Shown one piece after another: positions 44,118 through 53,018 of a stretch of DNA of 64,000 nt (its first letter is position 1; every line of letters starts with the position of its first letter). The DNA lies in the NCBI RefSeq assembly GCF_900046475.1, contig NZ_FCOU01000008.1:24911-88910 (forward strand), given 5' to 3'. Under the pieces are notes generated by a model. The model saw only the letters and a program-made list of their open reading frames with translations. It was not told the DNA's origin and made no database searches. The stretch is from Collinsella ihumii. Its GTDB lineage: Bacteria; Actinomycetota; Coriobacteriia; Coriobacteriales; Coriobacteriaceae. Position numbers and translations under genes: made by a program.

Positions 44118-44676
44118 GGTAAACCTCCCTGATTCGTATCGTTCACGATACTGCAATGCTAGTCTCCGGACAGAACGCGCCAATGGTACGAGGAACATAG
44201 TTGGACAAACGGCATCAGGCCCGCCGCCCTCGGCACAGCAGGGCTGAGCTCTTGCGCTGGCGATACATGGCGACAGCGCGTTTCCCGCACGACGACAGCT
44301 CAATGCGCGGCCGTCGGGACTCCTCCAGAGGGCTTTGCCATGGTCAAAACCATCACTCCCATTGCAAACTTGCACACATGCAGCCGTTCGTGGTCAATCG
44401 GTGCGTTCCCATTGCAATTCCTGGAACAGATCCGGCTCATATTAATATACAATATTGTTGTCCTTGTACGGTGGCCTCTCGAAATACGCCGCTACGGCAA
44501 AGCGAGTAGAAATCAACCGCATATTACAATATTTAATATTGCGCCCTTCAAAAGCAGCTCCATGCAATTGCAATGGGAGCGCACCGATTGACCACAGATG
44601 GCTTCACGTGCATCGGATCGCAATGGGAATGCAGTTTTTGGCCATAGCGCGATCTTCCGACCTGCCGTGCAACGAT
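44118..44676. other. Intergenic region with a degenerate inverted repeat
   Basis: About 560 bases without a supported gene. It includes the LarA-like promoter side and the AT-rich inverted repeat at 44337-44647. The longest open frames here overlap the repeat arms and lack ribosome-binding sites. Confidence 0.65.
44337..44647. repeat. Degenerate long inverted repeat, MITE-like
   Basis: About 90 bases at 44337-44427 match the reverse complement of about 44556-44647 at roughly three quarters of positions, sharing GTGGTCAATCGGTGCG and two CCCATTGCA-type blocks per arm. The 130-base centre is AT-rich with ATATTAATATACAATATTG and a related inverted stretch. It has no coding capacity. It could be a decayed non-autonomous element or a regulatory structure. 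Confidence 0.55.
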
Positions 44677-44712
44677 AAAAAGCACCGCCCGGGCGAATGC
44701 CCGGACGGTGCT
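44677..44712 (-). terminator. Intrinsic terminator of the GGGtGRT gene
   Basis: On the minus strand a 14-bp stem (44712-44699 with 44694-44681, one mismatch) and a four-base loop are followed by T residues to 44677. It lies 30 bases after the stop. Confidence 0.9.
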
Positions 44713-44741
44713 AGCGCGACAATTCGATATGTCGGAGAAGC

Positions 44742-45746
44742 CTACTCGTTGAGAGCGGCGTTCACAGCGACGGCGCAAGCGACGGTGGCACCGACCATGG
44801 GGTTGTTGCCCATGCCGATGAGGCCCATCATGTCGACGTGCGCAGGCACCGAGGAGGAGCCGGCGAACTGGGCGTCGGAGTGCATACGACCCATGGTGTC
44901 GGTCATGCCGTAAGAGGCAGGGCCGGCAGCCATGTTGTCCGGATGCAGGGTACGACCGGTACCGCCACCGGAGGCCACGGAGAAGTACTTCTTGCCGTCG
45001 GCCAGGCGCTCCTTCTTGTAGGTGCCCGCAACGGGGTGCTGGAAGCGCGTGGGGTTGGTGGAGTTACCGGTGATCGAGATGTCGACGTTCTCGTGCCACA
45101 TGATGGCAACGCCCTCGCGGACATCGTCGGCACCGTAGCAGTTGACCTCGGAGCGAGGACCGTCGGAATACGGGATGGTCTCGACGACCTTGAGCTCGCC
45201 GGTGAAGTAGTCGAACTGGGTCTTCACATAGGTGAAGCCGTTGATGCGGGCGATGATCTGGGCGGCATCCTTGCCGAGGCCGTTCAGGATAACGCGCAGC
45301 GGCTTCTTGCGGGCCTTGTTGGCGTTCATAGCGATGCCGATGGCGCCCTCAGCGGCAGCAAAGGACTCGTGGCCGGCCAGGAACGCGAAGCACTCGGTGT
45401 CGTCGCCGAGCAGCATGGCGCCCAGGTTGCCGTGGCCCAGACCGACCTTGCGGTCCTCGGCGACGGAGCCGGGCACGCAGAAGGCCTGCAGGCCCTCGCC
45501 GATGATAGCGGCGGCCTCAGAAGCGCTCTTGGCGCCCTTCTTGATGGCGAGAGCGCAGCCGAGGGTGTAGGCCCACTTGGCGTTCTCGAACGCGATGGAC
45601 TGGACGTCTGCGACGATCTCGCGAGGATCGATACCCTTGTCCTGGCAGATCTGCAGAGCCTCCTCGAGGGAGGAGATGCCGTTCTCGGCGAGGCAGGCAT
45701 TAATCTTGTCGATGCGGCGCTCGTAACCTTCGAAGCTAACAGCCAT
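44742..45746 (-). CDS. GGGtGRT protein
   Basis: 334 residues carrying the name-giving motif in ASGGGTGRTLHPDNMAAG, with GHGNLGAMLLGDDTECFAFLAGHESFAAAEGA in the N-terminal half. The family (PF14057) is conserved in anaerobes and is nearly always next to a NifU-like scaffold gene, as here. Biochemical role is not established; an Fe-S or cofactor-related function is inferred from the partnership. The upstream partner ends 18 bases before this start on the same strand. Confidence 0.9.
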   Translation of the reverse strand: MAVSFEGYERRIDKINACLAENGISSLEEALQICQDKGIDPREIVADVQSIAFENAKWAYTLGCALAIKKGAKSASEAAAIIGEGLQAFCVPGSVAEDRKVGLGHGNLGAMLLGDDTECFAFLAGHESFAAAEGAIGIAMNANKARKKPLRVILNGLGKDAAQIIARINGFTYVKTQFDYFTGELKVVETIPYSDGPRSEVNCYGADDVREGVAIMWHENVDISITGNSTNPTRFQHPVAGTYKKERLADGKKYFSVASGGGTGRTLHPDNMAAGPASYGMTDTMGRMHSDAQFAGSSSVPAHVDMMGLIGMGNNPMVGATVACAVAVNAALNE

Positions 45747-45764
45747 TATTCTTTCCCTCCCTTT

Positions 45765-46499
45765 CTACTCGTGAACCGGGAACACGGACTCGACGGTGTG
45801 GGTCTCCTCGTCGGTACGAGGATCGATGTACTTGGCAGCGGCCTCCCACTGACCATAGTGACCCATGGCGCCAGCGATGGCGTCCTCGGGGGTGGCACCC
45901 TTCTTGAGGGCATCGGTGAACTTGCCGAGGTTCAGGAACTCGAACGCGATGATCTCGTTCTTGTCGTTCAGAGCCATGCGGGTGACGTAGCCCTGGGAGA
46001 GCTCGAGATAGCGAGCGCCCTTGGCCTTGGTGCCGAACATGGTGCCGACCTGGGAGCGCAGGCCCTTGCCGAGGTCGTCAAGGGAAGCGCCGACGGGCAG
46101 GCCGCCCTCGGAGAACGCGGTCTGGCTGCGGCCGTACACGATCTGCAGGAAGATCTCACGCATGGCGACGTTGATGGCGTCGCACACGAGGTCGGTGTTC
46201 AGGGCCTCGAGGATGGTCTTGCCGGGAAGGATCTCGGAAGCCATAGCCGCGGAGTGGGTCATGCCGGAGCAACCGAGGGTCTCGACGAGGCACTCCTCGA
46301 TGATGCCGTTCTTGACGTTAAGCGTCAGCTTGGAAGCGCCCTGCTGGGGAGCGCACCAACCAACACCGTGCGTAAGGCCGGAGATGTCGGAAATCTCCTT
46401 GGCCTGAATCCACTGACCCTCCTCGGGGATGGGTGCGGGGCCGTGGTATGCGCCCTTGGCAACCGGGCACATGTTCTCCACTTCTGCTGTGTACTGCAT
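45765..46499 (-). CDS. NifU-like Fe-S scaffold-type protein, partner of GGGtGRT
   Basis: 244 residues from MQYTAEVENMCPVAKGAY at 46499, with AGAGGAG upstream. The C-rich pattern GVGWCAPQQGASK, ETLGCSGMTHSAAMASE and DLVCDAINVAMREI matches the IscU/NifU-N fold. It is transcribed first, then the GGGtGRT gene. The longer frame that runs through the IS element is spurious. It is distinct from the SufU scaffold at 39650, so the organism has a second scaffold-like protein. Confidence 0.88.
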   Translation of the reverse strand: MQYTAEVENMCPVAKGAYHGPAPIPEEGQWIQAKEISDISGLTHGVGWCAPQQGASKLTLNVKNGIIEECLVETLGCSGMTHSAAMASEILPGKTILEALNTDLVCDAINVAMREIFLQIVYGRSQTAFSEGGLPVGASLDDLGKGLRSQVGTMFGTKAKGARYLELSQGYVTRMALNDKNEIIAFEFLNLGKFTDALKKGATPEDAIAGAMGHYGQWEAAAKYIDPRTDEETHTVESVFPVHE

Positions 46500-46653
46500 G
46501 CCTCTCCTCTCTTTCGTGATCAATCCCAAAAGATCCGCGGCGAAACGGAACACCTTTTGAGCACTGACATGCGTATCCATTTTAGCGCGAAACTGACGCG
46601 GCGAATTCGTCGAAGGGCGGTGAATTTGACGCGACCGGTTGGATTTCGCCAAG
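46500..46653 (-). promoter_or_regulatory. Promoter region of the NifU-like/GGGtGRT unit
   Basis: About 150 bases between the start and the outer end of the IS arm. On the minus strand TAAAAT near 46585 could be a -10, but no good -35 is seen. The IS lies close enough to supply or disturb a promoter. Confidence 0.3.
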
Positions 46654-46677
46654 CGTAGAGTTTCAACCTCAGTGCAA

Positions 46678-46743
46678 CACGCCCCAAGGATTCCAGAACC
46701 CAGCGCAACGCGTTGCGCTGGGTTCTGGAATCCTTGGGGCGTG
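46678..46743. repeat. 66-bp perfect palindrome upstream of the IS30 transposase, left
   Basis: 33-base arms with no spacer, centred between CAACG and CGTTG at 46710/46711; the arms hold GCCCCAAGGATTCCAGAACC. It lies between the outer element end and the transposase ribosome-binding site. It could be a hairpin that limits read-through expression of the transposase, or abutted transposase-binding sites. Confidence 0.85.
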
Positions 46744-46778
46744 GGGCCGGTCGGCGGCCCCGGCAAGGAGGCCGGAAT

Positions 46779-48077
46779 ATGAAGGGCTCGAAGAGGGCGA
46801 AGGCCGCCCCGCTCGCCGCGCGGCGCGCCTACCCGAGGCTCACGCTCGACGACAGGCGGGGCATCGAGCGCGGCCTGGACGGGGGCGAGAGCATGCGCGA
46901 GATCGCGCGCAGGCTCGGCAGGCCGCCGTCCACGGTGACGCGCGAGGTCAAGAGGAACAGGGTGTACCTGAGGCCCAGGGGCATGGAGGGCGAGCGGTTC
47001 CCCGCGGAGGGGCCGGACGGGCTGTGCGGCCTGCTCGCGAGGTCGCCGGGCGTGTGCAACGGGTGCAGGAAGAGGGCGTGCGGCTGCTCGAGGACCCCGA
47101 AGGCCGTCTACCGCGCGGCGAGGGCGCACGCGCTCGCCGACGAGGAGCTCCGGGGGGCGCGCAGGGGCGTGGACGAGACCGAGGAGGGCATGGCCATGAA
47201 GCTCGAGGTCATCCGCTCCGACCTCGCCCGCGGCCTGTCGCCGGAGCAGATCGCGGCCACGAGGCCGTCGCTCGGCGTCTCGAAGTCGACGATATACCGC
47301 TGGGCCGACGAGGGCTACGGGGGCATGAGCAACATGGAGCTGCGGCGCAAGGTCGGCTACAAGCCGAGGAGGAGGAAGGTCCCGCGCAGGCCGACGCCCC
47401 ACTCCGACCGCAGGTCGCACGCCGCGTTCCTCGCGCTGCCGCGGGACGCGCGGGACGGACGCTGGGAGATGGACACGGTCGAGGGGCGCTCCGGCGACTC
47501 CGCCGTCGTGCTGACGCTGCTGAACAGGGCGACGAGGTTCCAGCTGGCGCTGCCGATGGCCGCCCAGACCTCGGCCGAGACCGTTCGCGCGCTGGGCGCC
47601 CTGCGCGCCCTGCTCGGGGAGGACGGCGTGCGCCGGGTCTTCGCCGTCGTGCTCACCGACAACGGCTCCGAGTTCGCCGACGAGGCCGGCATCGCCGCCG
47701 CGCTCTGCGAGCGGCCGGGCGAGACGAGGCTGTTCTACTGCGACCCGATGCGCTCGGACCAGAAGGGCTCCTGCGAGCGCAACCACGTCGAGATCAGGAA
47801 GCTGCTGCCGAAGGGCCGCGGGATATCCTTCGACCGGCTGGCGCCGGCCGACTGCGCCCTGCTGATGAGCCACGTGAACTCCGAGCCGAGGGGCTCGCTC
47901 GCCTTCATGTGCCCCTCGGCGATGCTGCTGGCGGCCTACGGGGACGACGCCCGGGCGCTCCTCGACGGGCTCGGCGTCGAGGTGCTGGACCCCTCGGAGC
48001 TCGACCTGACGCCGGGGTGCATCGAGCGCGCCCGCGCCGAGAGGGGTGACGGGCCGCTTGTGTTTGATAACGTCTGA
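46779..48077 (+). CDS. IS30-family transposase, left arm, intact
   Basis: 432 residues from MKGSKRAKAAPLAARRAYPR (AAGGAGG upstream). N-terminal HTH: RLTLDDRRGIERGLDGGESMREIARRLGRPPSTVTREVKRN. A Cys-rich knuckle follows (CNGCRKRACGC). The DDE core has GRWEMDTVEGR, VLTDNGSEF and the glutamate in CERNHVEIRKLLPKGRG. The 3' end runs directly into the IS21 end (TGATCA at 48088), so the element's own right terminal repeat is missing. Confidence 0.93.
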   Translation: MKGSKRAKAAPLAARRAYPRLTLDDRRGIERGLDGGESMREIARRLGRPPSTVTREVKRNRVYLRPRGMEGERFPAEGPDGLCGLLARSPGVCNGCRKRACGCSRTPKAVYRAARAHALADEELRGARRGVDETEEGMAMKLEVIRSDLARGLSPEQIAATRPSLGVSKSTIYRWADEGYGGMSNMELRRKVGYKPRRRKVPRRPTPHSDRRSHAAFLALPRDARDGRWEMDTVEGRSGDSAVVLTLLNRATRFQLALPMAAQTSAETVRALGALRALLGEDGVRRVFAVVLTDNGSEFADEAGIAAALCERPGETRLFYCDPMRSDQKGSCERNHVEIRKLLPKGRGISFDRLAPADCALLMSHVNSEPRGSLAFMCPSAMLLAAYGDDARALLDGLGVEVLDPSELDLTPGCIERARAERGDGPLVFDNV

Positions 48078-48215
48078 CTTGCGGATTTGATCACCCGGAG
48101 CTTTCGGGAATGGTCACGAAAAACTTTCGGGTTTGGGCATGGGCACGCCGACCATCCCCAACGGGGCCTAACGTTGTCGCTGCTACGGTTGCGACGATGG
48201 GAGGCCGGGAAGGAA

Positions 48216-49717
48216 ATGATCGGCGTGGACAAGATCGACGATATCAGAAGGCTCGGGAGGGGCGGGGCGAGCGTCGCCTCGATCGCCCGGGAAACCGGGG
48301 TCTCCGAGCCCACGGTGAGGAAGTACCTGAGGGAGACCGACCTCTCCGAGAGGCCGCCGGCGGTCGGCAGGGCGCCCGAGTCGCCCCTGCTCGAGCCCTT
48401 CGCGGCGCTGGTCGATTCGTGGCTGCTCGAGGACAGGCGCTGCTGGTACAAGCAGCGCCACACCGCGAAGAGGGTCTTCGACCGGCTCGTCGCGGAGAAG
48501 GGCTTCGAGGGCTCGTACTCGACCGTCAGGAGGTACGTGAGGAGGAGGCGCGAGGAGCTCGCCGCCGAGCTCGACGCCCGCGAGGCGCAGGGGTTCCTGC
48601 TGCTCGACTGGCTCCCGGGCGAGTGCCAGGTCGACTTCGGGCAGGCCGACTTCCGCGTGCGAGGCGTCGTCACCCGCGGCCACTTCCTCGTGGTCACGTT
48701 CCCGCACTCAAACGTCGGGCTCGCGCAGGTCTTCTGGGGCGAGACCGCGGAGTGCGTCTGCCAGGGGCTCCGCGACGTCTTCGAGTTCCTCGGGGGCGTG
48801 CCGCTGCGGGCCGTGTTCGACAACGCCACCGAGGTCGGCCGCAGGGTCGGCGCCGAGATGAGGACCTCGGCGCTCTTCCGCCGGTTCGCCGCGCACTACG
48901 GGCTCGACTACAGCTTCACCAACCCCTACTCGGGGAACGAGAAGGGCTCCGTGGAGAACAAGGTCGGGACGCTCAGGCGCAACCTCTTCGTCCCGGTCCC
49001 GCAGGTCTGGGACGTGAAGGCCTACAACGAGCGGCTGCTCGGGACGTGCCTGGCGCTCTCGGACGGCAAGCCGCACTACCGCAAGGGCGCGAGCGAGTCC
49101 GAGCTCTTCGGGGACGACCGCGCCGCGCTCTCGCCGCTGCCCGCGGCTCCGTTCGCGTGCGTGACGTGGCTCACCAGGAGGTGCGACAAGCAGGGCTCGT
49201 TCAGGGCGGGCGGCGAGCACCGCTACTCGGCGGGGCCCGTCAACGCCTCCCGCGAGGTCGCCGTCGCGATGGGCGCCTTCGACGTCACGGTCGTCGGCGC
49301 CGGAGGCGAGGTCGTCGCCGAGTACCCGCGCGAGTGGGGCGACGCGCCGACGGACTCCGCCGACCCAATGCTGCAGCTGAGGCTGCTCTGCGTGCGCCCC
49401 GGCGGCTGGCGCGACAGCGTCGTGCGGGGGTCCCTGCCCGAGCAGCTCGTGGCGTTCCTCGACTCGGAGTCGCCCGCCGACCTCGGAGCCGACCTCAGGG
49501 CGCTGCGCGACGTGAGCGCCAGGCTGTGCTCGTCGACGACATCGATGGTCGCGCCGAGGCGCTCGGGGCCACGGGCGGCGTCGACGCCGCCACCCTGGAG
49601 CTCGCCGCCGCTAGGGCGGCCGCCGGCGACGCGCTCGTCGAGTACGACGAGCCGGTCGACCTCGCGGGGTACGACCGGGCCTTCGAGCTGCTGGAGGGGG
49701 GCGCCGCCAGTGCCTAG
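48216..49717 (+). pseudogene. istA: IS21 transposase IstA, left arm, frameshifted near its end
   Basis: From MIGVDKIDDIRRLGRGGASV the frame is open to about 49520. It has an HTH (SVASIARETGVSEPTVRKYL) and a DDE core (ECQVDFGQADFRVRG, AVFDNATEVG, NPYSGNEKGSVENKVG). The expected C-terminus (GYDRAFELLEGGAASA, stop at 49717) is in another frame, so a foreign block near 49520-49545 shifts the frame. The right arm has a different block at the same place, which points to assembly error. Confidence 0.8.
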
Positions 49718-50453
49718 GATCCCGGACGCCGAGCGCGAGGAGTTCTCCTCGCGCGCCAGGTCGCTGTTCATATCGAAGGCGACGATAGCGTGGTTCCTCG
49801 AGACGGCGACCTCGAGCAGCTCCGCCTCGCGCTCGAGGATGTTCTCGGGCGCGCCCGAGCCGGCGGATGCGCGCCCGGCCGCGGGCCATGCCCGCTTCCC
49901 CGTGCCCAAGGCCGTGGAGGGGTTCGACTGGTCCAACGTGCGCTTTCCCGAGGGCTGGGGCCGAGACGAGATGCTCTCGCTCGACTTCGTGGAGCGCGCC
50001 GAGGACCTCGTCTTCCACGGCCCGACCGGCCGCGGCAAGACGCACGTGGCGACGGCCCTCGGCATCGAGGCGACCCGGCGCGGGGTGCCCGTGCGCTTCT
50101 TCCAGACGGCGGCGCTGGTGCTGCAGCTCGGCAAGGCGAAGCGCGAGGGGACGCTCGACAGGCTGCTGGCGGACGTCGGCAGGGCCAAGCTCGCCATTCT
50201 CGACGAGACCGACTCGGGCCTCGACGTCGACGGCGCGCGCCTGCTCTACCAGGTCATATCCGACTCTTACGAAAGGAGGAGCATAGTGTTCACCACGAAC
50301 GTCGAGTTCAGCCGGTGGGGCACGGTCTTCGCGGACGACAAGCTCGCCGCCGCGATCGTGGACCGCGTCGTCCACCACGGCAGGCTCGTCGAGTTCGGCG
50401 GCCCAAGCCACCGTCTCGAGGAGTCACTCATGCTGGGCAAGTCGGGAAGCTAG
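49710..50453 (+). CDS. istB: IS21 helper ATPase IstB, left arm, with replaced blocks
   Basis: 247 residues from GTG at 49710. Walker A GPTGRGKTH is normal, but Walker B reads LAILDETDSGLDVD, which is the SufC sequence, in place of LVILDEFGYVPFD in the right arm. A second block (49805-49850) is identical to part of the LarA-like gene on the opposite strand. Both blocks are 46-48 bases. The protein as written is a mosaic and unlikely to be real. Confidence 0.75.
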   Translation: MPRIPDAEREEFSSRARSLFISKATIAWFLETATSSSSASRSRMFSGAPEPADARPAAGHARFPVPKAVEGFDWSNVRFPEGWGRDEMLSLDFVERAEDLVFHGPTGRGKTHVATALGIEATRRGVPVRFFQTAALVLQLGKAKREGTLDRLLADVGRAKLAILDETDSGLDVDGARLLYQVISDSYERRSIVFTTNVEFSRWGTVFADDKLAAAIVDRVVHHGRLVEFGGPSHRLEESLMLGKSGS

Positions 50454-50516
50454 CGGCGCGCCCGTGACCGAACCCGAAAAAGTTGCGTGCCCAAACCCGA
50501 AAGTTTTCCGTGATCA

Positions 50517-50574
50517 TTTCAGAAAGACGGACTTGACCGCACGCATGTGTTTGGTCAAGTCCGTCTTTCTGAAA
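50517..50574. repeat. 58-bp stem-loop at the centre of the inverted repeat
   Basis: 22-base arms (TTTCAGAAAGACGGACTTGA and two more bases) around the 14-base loop 50539-50552, directly between the two TGATCA ends of the facing IS21 copies. It is the only sequence unique to the centre, so it may represent the true flank of the composite folded back on itself. Confidence 0.8.
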
Positions 50575-50637
50575 TGATCACGGAAAACTTTCGGGTTTGG
50601 GCACGCAACTTTTTCGGGTTCGGTCACGGGCGCGCCG

Positions 50638-51393
50638 CTAGCTTCCCGACTTGCCCAGCATGAGTGACTCCTCGAGACGGTGGCTTGGGCCGCCGAACTC
50701 GACGAGCCTGCCGTGGTGGACGACGCGGTCCACGATCGCGGCGGCGAGCTTGTCGTCCGCGAAGACCGTGCCCCACCGGCTGAACTCGACGTTCGTGGTG
50801 AACACTATGCTCCTCCTTTCGTAAGAGTCGGATATGACCTGGTAGAGCAGGCGCGCGCCGTCGACGTCGAAGGGGACGTAGCCGAACTCGTCGAGGATCA
50901 CGAGCTCGGCCCTGCCGACGTCCGCCAGCAGCCTGTCGAGCGTCCCCTCGCGCTTCGCCTTGCCGAGCTGCAGCACCAGCGCCGCCGTCTGGAAGAAGCG
51001 CACGGGCACCCCGCGCCGGGTCGCCTCGATGCCGAGGGCCGTCGCCACGTGCGTCTTGCCGCGGCCGGTCGGGCCGTGGAAGACGAGGTCCTCGGCGCGC
51101 TCCACGAAGTCGAGCGAGAGCATCTCGTCTCGGCCCCAGCCCTCGGGAAAGCGCACGTTGGACCAGTCGAACCCCTCCACGGCCTTGGGCACGGGGAAGC
51201 GGGCCTGGCGCAGCAGCCGGGCGCGCTTCGACCGCTCGCGGGACTCGAGCTCGCGCGCGAGCATCCCCGAGCACGCGGCGAGCTGGCCCGGGGTCGCCGT
51301 CTCGAGGAACCACGCTATCGTCGCCTTCGATATGAACAGCGACCTGGCGCGCGAGGAGAACTCCTCGCGCTCGGCGTCCGGGATCCTAGGCAC
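50638..51393 (-). CDS. istB: IS21 helper ATPase IstB, right arm, normal
   Basis: 251 residues from GTG at 51393. It has Walker A GPTGRGKTH and Walker B LVILDEFGYVPFD, then SIVFTTNVEFSRWG and the C-terminal RVVHHGRLVEF, the standard IstB pattern. This is the reference copy against which the left arm's foreign blocks show up. IstB assists IstA in target capture. Confidence 0.92.
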   Translation of the reverse strand: MPRIPDAEREEFSSRARSLFISKATIAWFLETATPGQLAACSGMLARELESRERSKRARLLRQARFPVPKAVEGFDWSNVRFPEGWGRDEMLSLDFVERAEDLVFHGPTGRGKTHVATALGIEATRRGVPVRFFQTAALVLQLGKAKREGTLDRLLADVGRAELVILDEFGYVPFDVDGARLLYQVISDSYERRSIVFTTNVEFSRWGTVFADDKLAAAIVDRVVHHGRLVEFGGPSHRLEESLMLGKSGS

Positions 51394-52880
51394 TGGCGGC
51401 GCCCCCCTCCAGCAGCTCGAAGGCCCGGTCGTACCCCGCGAGGTCGACCGGCTCGTCGTACTCGACGAGCGCGTCGCCGGCGGCCGCCCTAGCGGCGGCG
51501 AGCTCCAGGGTGGCGGCGTCGTCGCCACCTGCGGCCCCGGCGTCCTCATGCCCCAGGTCGCCGCCGCCGCCGCCTGGCGCTCACGTCGCGCAGCGCCCTG
51601 AGGTCGGCTCCGAGGTCGGCGGGCGACTCCGAGTCGAGGAACGCCACGAGCTGCTCGGGCAGGGACCCCCGCACGACGCTGTCGCGCCAGCCGCCGGGGC
51701 GCACGCAGAGCAGCCTCAGCTGCAGCATTGGGTCGGCGGAGTCCGTCGGCGCGTCGCCCCACTCGCGCGGGTACTCGGCGACGACCTCGCCTCCGGCGCC
51801 GACGACCGTGACGTCGAAGGCGCCCATCGCGACGGCGACCTCGCGGGAGGCGTTGACGGGCCCCGCCGAGTAGCGGTGCTCGCCGCCCGCCCTGAACGAG
51901 CCCTGCTTGTCGCACCTCCTGGTGAGCCACGTCACGCACGCGAACGGAGCCGCGGGCAGCGGCGAGAGCGCGGCGCGGTCGTCCCCGAAGAGCTCGGACT
52001 CGCTCGCGCCCTTGCGGTAGTGCGGCTTGCCGTCCGAGAGCGCCAGGCACGTCCCGAGCAGCCGCTCGTTGTAGGCCTTCACGTCCCAGACCTGCGGGAC
52101 CGGGACGAAGAGGTTGCGCCTGAGCGTCCCGACCTTGTTCTCCACGGAGCCCTTCTCGTTCCCCGAGTAGGGGTTGGTGAAGCTGTAGTCGAGCCCGTAG
52201 TGCGCGGCGAACCGGCGGAAGAGCGCCGAGGTCCTCATCTCGGCGCCGACCCTGCGGCCGACCTCGGTGGCGTTGTCGAACACGGCCCGCAGCGGCACGC
52301 CCCCGAGGAACTCGAAGACGTCGCGGAGCCCCTGGCAGACGCACTCCGCGGTCTCGCCCCAGAAGACCTGCGCGAGCCCGACGTTTGAGTGCGGGAACGT
52401 GACCACGAGGAAGTGGCCGCGGGTGACGACGCCTCGCACGCGGAAGTCGGCCTGCCCGAAGTCGACCTGGCACTCGCCCGGGAGCCAGTCGAGCAGCAGG
52501 AACCCCTGCGCCTCGCGGGCGTCGAGCTCGGCGGCGAGCTCCTCGCGCCTCCTCCTCACGTACCTCCTGACGGTCGAGTACGAGCCCTCGAAGCCCTTCT
52601 CCGCGACGAGCCGGTCGAAGACCCTCTTCGCGGTGTGGCGCTGCTTGTACCAGCAGCGCCTGTCCTCGAGCAGCCACGAATCGACCAGCGCCGCGAAGGG
52701 CTCGAGCAGGGGCGACTCGGGCGCCCTGCCGACCGCCGGCGGCCTCTCGGAGAGGTCGGTCTCCCTCAGGTACTTCCTCACCGTGGGCTCGGAGACCCCG
52801 GTTTCCCGGGCGATCGAGGCGACGCTCGCCCCGCCCCTCCCGAGCCTTCTGATATCGTCGATCTTGTCCACGCCGATCAT
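51386..52880 (-). pseudogene. istA: IS21 transposase IstA, right arm, frameshifted near its end
   Basis: From MIGVDKIDDIRRLGRGGASV at 52880 it is identical to the left copy to about 51590. There it enters a block whose plus-strand translation is VVATCGPGVLMPQVAAAAAW, resembling a PyrK-type protein but not identical to the pyrK in this window. It is then out of frame to the expected stop at 51386. Confidence 0.8.
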
Positions 52881-53018
52881 TTCCTTCCCGGCCTCCCATC
52901 GTCGCAACCGTAGCAGCGACAACGTTAGGCCCCGTTGGGGATGGTCGGCGTGCCCATGCCCAAACCCGAAAGTTTTTCGTGACCATTCCCGAAAGCTCCG
53001 GGTGATCAAATCCGCAAG

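Larger units (their letters stand above)
48088..50516. mobile_element. IS21-family element, left arm
   Basis: Bounded by TGATCA at 48088-48093 and 50511-50516. Just inside each end are repeated CGAAAACTTTCGGGTTTGGGC-like units in inverse orientation, the multiple terminal repeats of IS21. It contains istA and istB. Length is about 2.43 kb. It appears inserted in or against the 3' end of the IS30 copy. Confidence 0.85.
50575..53008. mobile_element. IS21-family element, right arm
   Basis: Bounded by TGATCA at 50575-50580 and 53003-53008. It matches the left-arm element in reverse orientation over nearly its full length and is five bases longer because of the replaced blocks. Contains istB then istA on the minus strand. 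Confidence 0.85.

Noticed and set aside
45765..47873. 702-residue frame through the NifU-like gene and the IS30 gene on the minus strand
   Set aside because: Only its last 244 residues are a gene; the rest is antisense IS30 sequence.
48087..50453. 788-residue IstA-IstB fusion
   Set aside because: It arises from a frameshift at a foreign block; istA has its own stop at 49717 in another frame and istB its own GTG at 49710.
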